From Solidesulfovibrio carbinolicus (GTDB lineage: Bacteria; Desulfobacterota; Desulfovibrionia; Desulfovibrionales; Desulfovibrionaceae), in NCBI RefSeq assembly GCF_004135975.1, contig NZ_CP026538.1, positions 1,116,001 through 1,180,000 of the forward strand: a stretch of 64,000 bases of DNA, given 5' to 3'. Below, in pieces: positions 8,371-17,108 of the stretch. Position numbers and translations under genes: made by a program. Within the stretch, counting starts at the first letter, position 1. Each line of letters begins with the position of its first letter. The notes under the pieces are model-generated. The model was not told where the DNA came from. It saw nothing but the letters and a program-made list of their open reading frames with translations, and did no database searches.

Positions 8371-8589
8371 ATGCCTCCGGCGGCCAGGAGAGGCGCTGCC
8401 TCTCCTGGACCTCTCCGCTGGGGGCCTGAGGCCCCCAGGCCCCCCCTTGTTCGACGTTCTCCCGTGTCTTCCTCGTATCCTTGTTGGGGTCGGTTTTTCG
8501 GTTTTCAAGCGGAGCTTGAAAACCGAAAAACCGACCCCAATCAGGGAGGGTCCGGGAGGGGGTTACCCCCTCCCGGCCGCCGGAGGCAT
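8371..8589. mobile_element. Composite palindromic element, MITE-like, with 15-bp terminal inverted repeats
   Basis: The segment starts with ATGCCTCCGGCGGCC (8371-8385) and ends with its exact reverse complement (8575-8589). Inside are hairpins at 8384-8408 (11-bp stem, GCT loop), 8418-8438 (CTGGGGGCC, TGA loop) and 8551-8575, plus a central very long hairpin (8484-8540). The ends are two opposed copies of the window-wide palindromic repeat family. It contains no gene, so it would be a non-autonomous element if mobile. No target-site duplication could be read with confidence. Confidence 0.6.
8484..8540. repeat. 57-nt perfect hairpin (27-bp stem, GGA loop)
   Basis: Bases 8484-8510 are the exact reverse complement of 8514-8540, leaving a three-base loop. 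The stem is less GC-rich than its surroundings, with T-runs and A-runs. It lies between the two opposed repeat copies of the composite element and beyond any usual terminator in length. Confidence 0.85.
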
Positions 8590-8617
8590 TCTTCACTTCT
8601 CCCTAATTTTTCACTTT

Positions 8618-11584
8618 TCACAGCGCTCTACAGGCCTGTCGAAACTCGCAGTAGGGGCAGCGGTTGTTGTCTGGGCGGGGGCGGAAGCTTGGGGTATTGG
8701 CGAGGTGGCGCAGGATTGCGACCAGGAGCTGGGGGACGTGATGGGTGATGGCCTGGGCGCGGGTTTCGGGGTCTTGGCGCGGACCAAACAGCGGGCGTTC
8801 CTGCCCTTTGTCGCGCAGTTCCACCACGGCGGCGTCGGCCGGGGTTTCGCCGCGCGCGGCGTGGTGCAGCCAGCAGTAGAGCGGCAGCTGGACGCTGCCG
8901 GCCCGGGTGGCGATGTCCTCAAAAAGCGCGTCGTCGGCAGCCAGGGGATCGGCGGCCAGCCGGTCCCAGAGGTGGTCGTCGGTCCAGAAGCGGCCTTGGC
9001 CCTTGGGCGGCCGGCCGGTCTTGTAGTCGAGGATGACGACGCCGTCTTCGCGCTGGTCGATGCGGTCGGCCCGGCCGTAAAGGGGGAAGGTCCGGCCGCC
9101 GGTTTCCAGGCTGGCGGTCAGGTCGGTTTCCAGGGCCAAAATGGTGGTTCGGGGCGTGGCGGCCACGGCTTCGGCAAGCTTGGCCCGGCCGGTGCGGGCG
9201 AGCAGCAGTTGGCCGTCGGGCGGCAGGGCGGCGAAGGCGGCGTGGCCGGCCAGCCGGGACTCGAACAGGTCGGCCAGAGCCGTGGCGTCGAGGTCGGCGG
9301 CGTCAATGTCGCGGTTGAGATAGGGCGTGAAGAAGTCGCGCAAGACCTCGTGGACCACCTCGCCCACGGCTGCCCGGTCGCCTTCCTCGGCCACCTCGGC
9401 CAGGGGCGAGAGCGGCGACAGGTAGCGGTAGAAAAAGCGCAAGGGGCAGGCCAGGTAGGCGTCGAAAAAGCTGGCCGAGAGCTTTTGGGTTTCGAGATAG
9501 GCGGCCAGCCGGTCGGCCACTTCCCCGGTGACCGGCACGGCCGGGTCGCTGGCGGGGATGGGGCAGGGCGGCAGGCGCAGGATGGAAACCGGCGGCTCGC
9601 CGGGGCGCAGCACCCGGCCCAGGCGTTTTTCCTCTTCCCACAGGAGCTGCTCCACGAACCGGCTGCGGCCGGGCTTGTCCTCGAACAGCCCGGAGCCGGG
9701 CGAGCCGGTGCGGTAGAAGACCGTGATCTCCTCGGCCCCGAAAAAGAGCCGGTAGAGGTTGTAGGCGGCGACCAGATCGCGCTCCCGGGAGTCGGGCAGG
9801 CCCATGAGGCGGCGCAGGGTGTCGGGCAGCAGCGGATCGTAGCGCGGCGCGCCGGGCAGCTTGGCTTCCACGGCGTCGAGGAGGAACAGGCGCTTGAAGG
9901 ATAACAGGCGCGTTTCCAGGACGCCCAGCACTTGCAGGCCGGTCAGCGGCTCGGCCTCGAAGGGGGCGCGCTCGTCGGCCAACAGCCGGCGCAGCAGGGC
10001 AAACAGCGTCGGGGCCGGCAGCGCGGCATCGGCCAGACGGCCGGAGGTCAGGGCCGGCACGATGCCGGCGGCCAACCGGAACAGGCACTCGGCGTCGATG
10101 AGAAACCGCTCCCAGGCGTCGCCGCAGTGTTCGGGGTCCAGCAGCAGATCGCACAGCCCGGCCAGGGCGTTGCCCAGGGCGCGGGGCGTGTCCACGGCGT
10201 CGAAGGAGGCCAGGCAGACGCCCAGCACGCGTCCGGCCAGGGCCAGGGCTTCGGGGCTTGGCGGCTCGTCGTCCTCGCCCCCGGCCAGGGGCAGGGCCAG
10301 GGGATCGACGTAGGCCCCGCCCTGGCGGATGGCCGCCTCCAGGCCGTGGAACACGGCCCGAAGCGGTTCGGCCGCGCCCAGGCGCAGCATCTTGAGATAG
10401 GGATGGCGCAACAGGGCAATCAGTTCGCGCCAGTGGTAGCGGCCGCGCTCCAGCCGGGTTTCCTGCAGGGCCAGGATGGTTTCCAGCAGCCGGGCCAGGG
10501 ACGAGCGGGCCAGGGGATAGCCCATGGAGATGTTGACGTCGCGCCGGGGCAGGATGTGGAGCACGGGGCTTAAAAGCCCGGTGTCGGGCAGGACGATGGC
10601 CGTGGACTCCAGGTCCTGGGCGTCGTGAAGCGCCTCTTCCAGCCCCTTGAGTTCGGCGTGGAGGTCGTGGGCCTCGATGAAGCGCAGCTTTTTCGAGGAC
10701 AGGTTGGCGGCGTCGGCGTCGAGCACCAGCGTCCCCCGCGTTGGATCGGCCTTGGCCTTGAGCTTTCGCGCCTTGCCGTCGCCCAGGACCACGGCCTTGG
10801 CTTTCCAGTCGTTAAGCAGGCGCTTGTGCTCGCGGCAGGCGAAATGGACCGGCCGGCCGCCGTCGGCCAGGGCCGGATCGGCGTGCCAGACCAGCTCCAG
10901 CAGCCCTTTTTTCCACAGCGTCTGCAAGAGCGTTTTTTCCGCTCCGGTCAGCACGGCAAAGCCGCAGGCGAAAAGGCGCTTGCCGGCGAAGCGCTCGGCT
11001 ACGGCCGGGGCGTTTTCGGCGGCCAGGGCGGCCAGGAGTCCGGGCGTGCCCAGGCCTTCGTCCAGCAGGCGCTGCCGGTAACGGCGGTGGATGGCCCCCA
11101 GGCGTCCCAGCAGCGCCGCGGCCGGGGCCAGCACCTGGCCTTCCAGATGGGCCATGTCCTGGCCGTGGAGGCCCTGGCGGAACAGCTCCTCCATGATTTC
11201 GGCCAGCTCCAGGCCCCAGGGGAAAAAGTCCGTGATGTCGGCCGGGAAGGCTTCGTCCTGCGAAGCTGTGGCGGCGATGTCGCGCACGATGTCGTGGAGG
11301 ATGGCCACCCGGTCCAGGGCGTCGAGCATGACCGGCGGGACCGGGGCGCAGTCGGCCCCCAGGGCGGCCGTCCATTCGCCGATGGCAGCGATTTCCGGCA
11401 GGAGCAGCGGCTTGGGCAGCCCGGGCAGCTCGGCCAGCCGGTCGCAGAGATGGCGGGCGGCCCGGCGCAGGGGGAAAAGCACCGCCACATCGGTGAAATC
11501 GCCCCCGGTGGCGGCGAGCAGCCGCCGGGCCAGGGCGGCGAAGAATTCCTCGGTCCAGGGGATGACGCTGACAGGGGCTTTCAC
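8618..11584 (-). CDS. addB: AddB-type ATP-dependent nuclease subunit
   Basis: AddB is the second helicase-like/nuclease subunit of AddAB, which resects double-strand breaks up to Chi and loads RecA. The 988-residue protein opens with VIPWTEEFFAALARRLL and has a degenerate SF1 helicase body. The C-terminal PD-(D/E)xK nuclease shows VVILDYKTGRP and QLPLYCWLHH. Four cysteines (CPLRFFYRY upstream, then CPYCEFRQAC at the end) fit the iron-sulfur cluster that staples AddB nuclease domains. GTG 11584 is chosen as start because it overlaps the addA stop as GTGA and has GGAG 7 bases ahead; an ATG at 11608 is possible and would add 8 residues. It is co-transcribed with addA. Confidence 0.9.
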   Translation of the reverse strand: MKAPVSVIPWTEEFFAALARRLLAATGGDFTDVAVLFPLRRAARHLCDRLAELPGLPKPLLLPEIAAIGEWTAALGADCAPVPPVMLDALDRVAILHDIVRDIAATASQDEAFPADITDFFPWGLELAEIMEELFRQGLHGQDMAHLEGQVLAPAAALLGRLGAIHRRYRQRLLDEGLGTPGLLAALAAENAPAVAERFAGKRLFACGFAVLTGAEKTLLQTLWKKGLLELVWHADPALADGGRPVHFACREHKRLLNDWKAKAVVLGDGKARKLKAKADPTRGTLVLDADAANLSSKKLRFIEAHDLHAELKGLEEALHDAQDLESTAIVLPDTGLLSPVLHILPRRDVNISMGYPLARSSLARLLETILALQETRLERGRYHWRELIALLRHPYLKMLRLGAAEPLRAVFHGLEAAIRQGGAYVDPLALPLAGGEDDEPPSPEALALAGRVLGVCLASFDAVDTPRALGNALAGLCDLLLDPEHCGDAWERFLIDAECLFRLAAGIVPALTSGRLADAALPAPTLFALLRRLLADERAPFEAEPLTGLQVLGVLETRLLSFKRLFLLDAVEAKLPGAPRYDPLLPDTLRRLMGLPDSRERDLVAAYNLYRLFFGAEEITVFYRTGSPGSGLFEDKPGRSRFVEQLLWEEEKRLGRVLRPGEPPVSILRLPPCPIPASDPAVPVTGEVADRLAAYLETQKLSASFFDAYLACPLRFFYRYLSPLSPLAEVAEEGDRAAVGEVVHEVLRDFFTPYLNRDIDAADLDATALADLFESRLAGHAAFAALPPDGQLLLARTGRAKLAEAVAATPRTTILALETDLTASLETGGRTFPLYGRADRIDQREDGVVILDYKTGRPPKGQGRFWTDDHLWDRLAADPLAADDALFEDIATRAGSVQLPLYCWLHHAARGETPADAAVVELRDKGQERPLFGPRQDPETRAQAITHHVPQLLVAILRHLANTPSFRPRPDNNRCPYCEFRQACRAL

Positions 11585-14500
11585 GAGCGGATCTCCACGG
11601 GGCGGCATTCCCGGCGGTCGAGGTAGAGCAGGTAGCCGGCGGTCGGGGCCTCGGCCAGGCCCGGCAGGTGGCGGATAAGGCCGACGTAGCGGCGCACCTG
11701 GGCCTCGTGGTCAGCGGCCGGCCGGCCGGTCTTGAAATCGGCCACCAGGATGGCCTCTGGCGAGGCGGCAAAGAGGTCCGGCCGGTGGCGCGAACCGTCG
11801 GCGTCCAAAAGCTCGCGCTCGGGCAGCCCCGCGACAAAGGCCGGGCGCAGGGCGTCTAGGCCGGCCAGCCAGACCAGCATGGCGGCCAGTTCCGGGGCCA
11901 GGGCGGCCCGAAGGCCCGGGTCCAGCCGGGCCGGTCCCAGGGCCGTGGCCACGGCCCGGGCAGCGGCCGGGGCGGGAGCGGCCGGATCGAAACCGGCCCG
12001 CACAAAGGCTTCAGCGGCGGCGTGGGCCAGCTCGCCGCGCTGTTTTTCGGAAAAACGCATGGACTGACGGATGTCGCGGGCCACGTTGCGAAACACCTTG
12101 ACCCGGGGCAGCCAGTCCATGGGCGGCCCGGGTTCCACCAATGCCGGCTCGGGCGGCGGAGCCGGGCAGGCGGCCGGGGCGGCGGCCGGGGTCTGCGGCG
12201 GCGCGCCGATGCGGATGGGGTCGCCGTCGGCCGGGTCACTACCCAGGCCGGCAAACAGCCCGGCCATGGCCCGGGGCAGGGGGTAGCTGGCCTTGTCGCG
12301 CAGCGGCCCATGGCCCGGGACAAAGGCGTGCAGCTCGATCTCGGGACGAGTCCAGGCCACGTAGAGCAGATGGAGCTGCTCGGCCAGTTCCCTGGCCCGG
12401 CGTCTGGCGTAGTCCAGGCCAAGGCCGGGCTGGTCCGGCACCAGCAGCCGGCCTTCGGGGAAATCGGCCGTGACCAGGGCCGGGTTTTTGTTGTCGGTGT
12501 GGAAGTGGTGGTAGGGCACGACCACGGCCGGGAATTGCAGCCCCTTGGCCTTGTGGATGGTCATGACCCGCACGGCCCCGGCGTTTTCCGGCTGGGGCAC
12601 GGTCTCGCCCTCGCCCTTGTCGTTCCAGAATTCCAGGAAGGCGGAGATCGACGCCCGGCCGTCGTTTTCGGCCAGATGGGCGATTTCGAGGAACCGGCGG
12701 ATGAAGGCCTCGTCGGCCGGCCGGCGTTCAATGAGCCGGTAGCCCGACACCACCGAGCGCAGGATGTCGTAGGGCGAGGCCACGCCGGACTGGCGCAGGT
12801 AGGGCCGGATGAGCCGCTGCCAGACGTCCGGCCAGCGGGCCTTGAAGGCCAGGGACAGCGAGGCCCGGCGGGGCAGCCCGGCCAGCCAGCCGGCCAGTTC
12901 CCGACGGTCGATGCCCGACAGGTCGCCAAAAAGCTCCTGGCCCGAGATAAAGGCCCAAAAGGCCAGGCTGTCCGGCGGATAGTCGAGAAACGCCAGCATG
13001 GCGGCCAGCTGGCCAATGAGCGGATGGTCGGCCAGCCGCAGGCTGTTCTCGGTCACCACCTCAATGCCGGCCGCCACCAGCCAGGCGGCGCAACGTGCAG
13101 CCTGCGGGTTGGTGCGGGTGAGCACGGCCACCCCGCCCGGGCCGTGGCGCGGGATGAGTTCGGCCTTGAGCAGGGTCAGCAGCGCCCCCCGGGCCGCATC
13201 GTGGTAGGTGTCCGGGTCTTCGGCGTTAAGGGCCGTGATGCGCACGTGGCCCTGGGGGCCGTGGTAGTCCGGCCGCACTTCCTGGGCCGCGCCGGCAAAG
13301 GCCCGGCCGATGGCCTCGGCCAGCTCCGGCGCGGCTGCGGCCAGCCCTTCGCCCAAAAGCGCCTCGGCGGTTTGTTGGGCTGCGGCCGGGTCGCTTAACT
13401 GCCCGAAAAACCGGTTGTTGGCCCCGACGATGGCTGGGGCGCTGCGCCAGTTGTGGGGAAGGGCGTCGAAGATCGGTTCGGCCACCTGGGTCAGCTCGGG
13501 ATCGGCCGGGGCTTCGTCAAAAAGGGCGGCGTCGCCGCCGCGCCAGCCGTAGATGGCCTGCTTGACGTCGCCGACAAGGTAGAGGCTGCCGCCGCGCGAC
13601 AGGCTTTCCAGGGCCAAAAGCCGCAGTACCTCCCATTGGCTTCTCGCCGTGTCTTGGAATTCGTCCACCAGGATATGGGCCAGCCCAGAACCCATGCGGC
13701 ACCAGGCGTCGGGTACGCCGTCCTCGCCGGCCAGGCGCGCCGCCACAAGCCGCCCCCACTGGGACTGGGGCAGCATCCGCATCCGGGCCAGATAAGCCGG
13801 GAAATCGGCGGCCAGCCGCCGGGCCAGGGCCAGAAACGGGGCCAGCCGGCTGGCGGCCAGCAGCACCGGTCCCTGGCGGCGGCAGACGTCGTGGCTGGCG
13901 GTCATGGCGGCGTGGAGCCGGTCCAGGGCGGATGTAACCTTGTCGCGGGAGGCTTTGTTCAGGCACTCGGCCAGGGACGCCTTGGCGGCAAAGGCCGAGG
14001 AGGGCAGGGCGGCGGCGTTGTCGCAGTCCCGGCATTTGCGCAGAAACGTCAGGAAATGGGCGTTGCCGGACAGTTTTTCGGCCTCAATGGCCCGCAGCAG
14101 GGCGTCGGCGGCGTTTTGGAGTTCCCCCAGCCGCCGGGCCAGGCCCAGGCGCAGGGCTTCGGGGGCGGCATTGCCGCAGTCCGGGTCGGCCAGGAGCCGG
14201 GCGGCCACGGTCAGGAGCTGGTCGCGAAAGCTGCCGGTGGGTAGGAAATTTTTGGTGTGGTCAATAAGCGCCCCGGCCGCCTCGGAAAACTGGCGGGCCA
14301 GGGTCGGATCGGCCGGCAGGCCGGCGCACAGGCGCTCGTAGAGGTCGTCCAGGATGGCCCGGTCGTCAAAGGACGGCTCGAAATCCGGGCGTAGCCCCAG
14401 TTCCAGGGCAAAGACCCGGGCCAGCAGATAGAGCAGGCTGTCGATGGTGCGAATACCCAGGCGCTGGGCATGGACGAGCAGCGACTCCAGCTCGCGCCGG

Positions 14501-14763
14501 GCCGTGGCCCGCTTGGCGGGATGGACCGGGTTGGGATCAAGGGCCAGGCGCTTAAGCGCCTCAATGACCCGGTCGCGCATCTCGGCGGCGGCCTTGTTGG
14601 TGAACGTCACGGCCAGGATGTCGGGCACGGCGTAGGCCCCGTCGCCGGTGTCGCCGCAGGCTCGCGGCAGGTCGCGGCTGGCGCCGAGGACGAGATCGAT
14701 GAAACGCCCGGTCAGGGCGTGGGTCTTGCCCGAACCGGCCGAGGCCTTGACCTGGATGAGCAT
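11581..14763 (-). CDS. addA: AddA-type UvrD-like helicase/nuclease
   Basis: AddA unwinds and degrades DNA ends together with AddB. The 1060-residue protein starts at ATG 14763 (MLIQVKASAGSGKTHALTGR), where the Walker A sits within the first 15 residues as usual; AAGGAG precedes it. Other SF1A motifs are AVTFTNKAAAEMRDR (Ia), LVDEFQDTARSQW (II), LYLVGDVKQAIYGWRGGD (III), VRVMTIHKAKGLQFP (V) and LYVAWTRPEIELH (VI). The C-terminal nuclease has ILVADFKTGRP with the catalytic D-x-K. A longer in-frame N-terminal extension would run antisense through the pseudouridine synthase gene and is rejected. It precedes addB with a four-base overlap. Confidence 0.92.
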   Translation of the reverse strand: MLIQVKASAGSGKTHALTGRFIDLVLGASRDLPRACGDTGDGAYAVPDILAVTFTNKAAAEMRDRVIEALKRLALDPNPVHPAKRATARRELESLLVHAQRLGIRTIDSLLYLLARVFALELGLRPDFEPSFDDRAILDDLYERLCAGLPADPTLARQFSEAAGALIDHTKNFLPTGSFRDQLLTVAARLLADPDCGNAAPEALRLGLARRLGELQNAADALLRAIEAEKLSGNAHFLTFLRKCRDCDNAAALPSSAFAAKASLAECLNKASRDKVTSALDRLHAAMTASHDVCRRQGPVLLAASRLAPFLALARRLAADFPAYLARMRMLPQSQWGRLVAARLAGEDGVPDAWCRMGSGLAHILVDEFQDTARSQWEVLRLLALESLSRGGSLYLVGDVKQAIYGWRGGDAALFDEAPADPELTQVAEPIFDALPHNWRSAPAIVGANNRFFGQLSDPAAAQQTAEALLGEGLAAAAPELAEAIGRAFAGAAQEVRPDYHGPQGHVRITALNAEDPDTYHDAARGALLTLLKAELIPRHGPGGVAVLTRTNPQAARCAAWLVAAGIEVVTENSLRLADHPLIGQLAAMLAFLDYPPDSLAFWAFISGQELFGDLSGIDRRELAGWLAGLPRRASLSLAFKARWPDVWQRLIRPYLRQSGVASPYDILRSVVSGYRLIERRPADEAFIRRFLEIAHLAENDGRASISAFLEFWNDKGEGETVPQPENAGAVRVMTIHKAKGLQFPAVVVPYHHFHTDNKNPALVTADFPEGRLLVPDQPGLGLDYARRRARELAEQLHLLYVAWTRPEIELHAFVPGHGPLRDKASYPLPRAMAGLFAGLGSDPADGDPIRIGAPPQTPAAAPAACPAPPPEPALVEPGPPMDWLPRVKVFRNVARDIRQSMRFSEKQRGELAHAAAEAFVRAGFDPAAPAPAAARAVATALGPARLDPGLRAALAPELAAMLVWLAGLDALRPAFVAGLPERELLDADGSRHRPDLFAASPEAILVADFKTGRPAADHEAQVRRYVGLIRHLPGLAEAPTAGYLLYLDRRECRPVEIRS

Positions 14764-14872
14764 GATGGGCGGCTCCTTGGGATGCTGCCCGGAGGGTAGC
14801 CGCAACCCGGCCGGGGCGCAACGCCGAGGGGCTATCCTTGCCGGCCGGCCCGGCCCCAGGCATGGTGAGGCC

Positions 14873-15733
14873 ATGACAAACGACACGACAACGACGTGGA
14901 TGATTCCGCCCCAGGCCGACGGCTGGCGGCTGGACAAGGCGCTGGAGCTGTTGCTGCCCGGGGTGGGGCTTCGGGGCCGGCGACGGCTGGTCGAATCCGG
15001 CCTGGCGACGGTCAATGGCCGACTGCTGCCCGCCGGCTACCGGGTCCGGGCCGGCCAGACCGTGGCTATTGTCCCGCAACACCGGGAGCGCCGGTTTGGT
15101 CCGGCCGATGTGCCGGTGGTGCTGATGGCCGGGGACTACGGGCTTTTGAACAAACCCTCCGGCCTGCACAGCGCCGCCCTGGCCCAGGGCGGGGGCGAGA
15201 GCGTGGAGGCCCTTTTGCCGGACATTTTTTCGGGCCGGCCCACGTTTTTGCTTTCGCGTCTGGACAGCCTGACCACGGGACTGTTGCCGGCGGCGTTTTT
15301 AGCCGAGGCGGCAGCGGCCTACCGGGACATGGAGGAGGCCGGCGAAGTGGACAAGACCTACCTGGCCGTGGGCCACGGGGAACCCGCCGCGACGTATTTC
15401 CGGTGCGACGGCGAGCTGGACGCGGCGGACCGCAAAAAAACAAGGGTGCTGGACAGGGCGACCATCGATTCCCTGCGCATGACCGAGGTCGAGGCGTTGG
15501 AGACGCGAGGGGGGGTGACGCTTTTTCGCTGCACCATCAAGAAAGGCGCGCGCCACCAGATACGCACCCATCTGGCCTGGGCCGGCCATCCGCTGGTGGG
15601 CGATCCGCTGTACGGCTTTGGCGAGGGGGAGCGGCTGTATCTGCACTGCGCCGGCATCGACTGTCCGGCCTTTGCGGCGGTTTGCGACGCGCCGTGGAGT
15701 CTTGGAGAGGCGGTGGAGATTGTTTCTCTGTGA
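14873..15733 (+). CDS. RluA/RluD-family pseudouridine synthase
   Basis: The enzyme isomerises uridine to pseudouridine in structured RNA. Residues about 12-62 are an S4 RNA-binding domain (DGWRLDKALELLLPG to GYRVRAGQTVAIV). The catalytic domain has LLNKPSGLHSAALA and the signature LLSRLDSLTTGLLPA with the catalytic Asp. RHQIRTHLAWAGHPLVGDPL is the family motif near the C-terminus. The start ATG 14873 has GGTGAG ahead of it and lies 109 bases from the divergent addA start. Whether it targets 23S rRNA (RluC/RluD) or another RNA cannot be told here. The 286-residue length is slightly short for RluD. Confidence 0.9.
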   Translation: MTNDTTTTWMIPPQADGWRLDKALELLLPGVGLRGRRRLVESGLATVNGRLLPAGYRVRAGQTVAIVPQHRERRFGPADVPVVLMAGDYGLLNKPSGLHSAALAQGGGESVEALLPDIFSGRPTFLLSRLDSLTTGLLPAAFLAEAAAAYRDMEEAGEVDKTYLAVGHGEPAATYFRCDGELDAADRKKTRVLDRATIDSLRMTEVEALETRGGVTLFRCTIKKGARHQIRTHLAWAGHPLVGDPLYGFGEGERLYLHCAGIDCPAFAAVCDAPWSLGEAVEIVSL

Positions 15734-15773
15734 GCTGTTTCGGAGTGAAACCGTGTTTTCGATAGCGCTTTGG

Positions 15774-15798
15774 CCAAAACCGGTCTTGCCGGCTTTGG
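15774..15798. terminator. Bidirectional terminator between convergent genes
   Basis: CCAAAACCGG (15774-15783) pairs with CCGGCTTTGG (15789-15798) around a TCTTG loop with one A-C mismatch. It lies between the convergent ends of the pseudouridine synthase and FlgM-like genes. Confidence 0.55.
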
Positions 15799-15808
15799 AA
15801 GGGCCAGA

Positions 15809-15991
15809 TCAGTCGGTTTCGGTGGCCAGGGCGTCGAGGAGCCCTTCGATGATCTCGTAGCGCTGGATCAGATACGTTCCGGAGGCCACACGCCGCTTGA
15901 GGTCGGCGATACGGCGGGCGCGCTCGGCCGGATCTTCCTGATGGCCAATGGCCCCGCCGCGGGCGCGGTGGTGCTTTGTTGCTGCGTTCAT
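15809..15991 (-). CDS. FlgM-like 60-residue protein (possible anti-sigma-28)
   Basis: The C-terminal half, RARRIADLKRRVASGTYLIQ followed by RYEIIEGLLDAL, follows the FlgM pattern (R-V-A-E-L-K-x-x-I-A-x-G-x-Y then a helix ending in L-L). FlgM binds and silences the flagellar sigma factor FliA. The protein is shorter than FlgM (usually 85-100 residues), lacks most of its unstructured N-terminus, and no flagellar genes are adjacent, so it may have another partner. ATG 15991 is preceded by AAGGAAG. It is divergent from the repressor gene at 16165, sharing a 173-base promoter region. Confidence 0.65.
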   Translation of the reverse strand: MNAATKHHRARGGAIGHQEDPAERARRIADLKRRVASGTYLIQRYEIIEGLLDALATETD

Positions 15992-16145
15992 GGCGGACTT
16001 CCTTGTCGCTGGTTTCTCCCGGTCCCGTAGGGAGACATCCGTCGTCGCCGCTCTTATCGGCGGCCTTGACGGCAGTCTTTAGCAGGACAGAAAAAAAAGC
16101 GGGCCAAGGTTGTAACCGGAAAAAAAGCTTGCGGGTCACAGTAAG

Positions 16146-16164
16146 GTTGTTTATAAAACGCAAC
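16146..16164. promoter_or_regulatory. Candidate repressor operator abutting the repressor start codon
   Basis: GTTGTTTATAAAACGCAAC is a 19-base imperfect dyad of form GTTG-N11-CAAC ending one base before the ATG at 16165. A matching-length dyad occurs at 16912-16930, just after the same gene. Autoregulation by the S24-type repressor is inferred. Confidence 0.45.
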
Positions 16165-16875
16165 ATGACGCAACGAGACCAGGAAACAAACGCCTTGGGC
16201 GGCTTCGAAGGGTTTTTCGAGCGGGCGGCCAAGGCGGCGGGGATCGCCTCCCAGGCTGAGCTGGCGGCGCTTTTGGGCGTCCACCGTTCGGCCGTGACCC
16301 AGGCCAAGCGCAAGGAGGCCGTGCCCAAGGCCTGGGTGCTCACCGTGTCGCGCCGCACCGGGGCCGACCCGGACTGGCTGGAGTATGGCCGGCGGCGGGG
16401 CGGCGCGGCGCGGGGAGAAGGCCGGGGGAGCGCGGCCGACGACGGGGCGGCTGCGGCTGCGGTGGAGATTTTCGCCGCCGTGCCCAAGGTGCGGGCCAGA
16501 TTGTCGGCCGGCGGCGGGTCATTCGAGACCGGCGGCGAGGTGGAGCGCGTCTATCCGTTTCGCCAGGACTGGCTGCGGGCCAAAGGGCAGCCCTCGCGCA
16601 TGGTGCTCATGGACGTGGTGGGCAACAGCATGGAACCCGAGATTCGCCACGGCGACATGGTGCTGATTGACCAGGGCCAGACGGCGGTGGTGGCGCACGG
16701 GGTCTATGCCGTGGGGCTGGAGGATACGGTGCTGGTCAAGCGGGTGGAAAAGCGCCCCGGGCAGTTGGTGCTTTTAAGCGACAACCGGGACTACGCGCCC
16801 ATTGTGCTGACCGGGGACGAGCTCGACGCCTTGCGGGTCATCGGCCGGGTGTTGTGGGTGGGTCGAGAGCTGTAA
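16165..16875 (+). CDS. LexA/CI-like transcriptional repressor with S24 peptidase fold
   Basis: Residues about 15-70 are a helix-turn-helix domain (AAGIASQAELAALLGVHRSA). After a Gly/Arg/Ala-rich hinge, residues about 115-236 are an S24 domain: VVGNSMEPEIRHGDMVLID carries the catalytic-type Ser 155 and DTVLVKRVEKRPGQ the Lys 192; LLSDNRDYAPI closes the fold. Such proteins are phage-type or regulatory repressors that may self-cleave under RecA stimulation. ATG 16165 lacks a Shine-Dalgarno because a candidate operator abuts it, so the message could be leaderless as lambda cI from PRM; the nearest purine run (TAAGG) is too far away. No phage genes follow, so it is probably a chromosomal regulator or a relic. 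Confidence 0.85.
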   Translation: MTQRDQETNALGGFEGFFERAAKAAGIASQAELAALLGVHRSAVTQAKRKEAVPKAWVLTVSRRTGADPDWLEYGRRRGGAARGEGRGSAADDGAAAAAVEIFAAVPKVRARLSAGGGSFETGGEVERVYPFRQDWLRAKGQPSRMVLMDVVGNSMEPEIRHGDMVLIDQGQTAVVAHGVYAVGLEDTVLVKRVEKRPGQLVLLSDNRDYAPIVLTGDELDALRVIGRVLWVGREL

Positions 16876-16911
16876 TTTTTTTTTATCAGTGTGTTTATAT
16901 TTATCTACTTC

Positions 16912-16930
16912 GTTGCGCAGGCCGCGCAAC
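16912..16930. promoter_or_regulatory. Candidate operator before the zinc-ribbon gene
   Basis: GTTGCGCAGGCCGCGCAAC has perfect 7-base arms around a 5-base centre, total 19 bases as at 16146. It follows an AT-rich stretch (16875-16910, with TATATTTATCTA as a possible -10) and precedes the AAGGAGG of the next gene. Confidence 0.45.
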
Positions 16931-16943
16931 AAGGAGGCGGATC

Positions 16944-17108
16944 ATGCAACGTCGTTACTGCCGCTGCGGCAAGTCCATCCTGGTGGAATACCGGCCTTGC
17001 GGCCCGACCTGGCGGGCGGTGTTTTTCCGGCCGCGCCTGCTGTTCCGTTCGCGGGTGCAGCGCTGCCCCTGCTGCGGCGCGGCGCTGGACATCGACAGCC
17101 TGTCCTGA
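16944..17108 (+). CDS. 54-residue zinc-ribbon mini-protein
   Basis: ATG 16944 has a near-perfect ribosome-binding site (AAGGAGGCGG). The protein is highly basic and carries two cysteine knuckles, YCRCGKSI near the N-terminus and CPCCGAALDID near the C-terminus, plus one further Cys (RPCGPTW), as in small zinc ribbons. No known family is recognised. The strong ribosome-binding site, its own AT-rich promoter region and the dyad upstream suggest a genuinely expressed gene controlled by the neighbouring repressor; that link is inference. Confidence 0.7.
   Translation: MQRRYCRCGKSILVEYRPCGPTWRAVFFRPRLLFRSRVQRCPCCGAALDIDSLS

Noticed and set aside
8447-9904. Long plus-strand open frame opposite addB
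   Set aside because: Gly/Gln/Val-rich antisense translation of a GC-rich gene with no domain; addB on the other strand has clear motifs. Similar antisense frames at 12022-13398, 10625-11626 and 21487-23568 were rejected for the same reason.
16905-17108. Minus-strand frames across the zinc-ribbon gene
   Set aside because: They lack ribosome-binding sites and overlap a gene with a near-perfect one.
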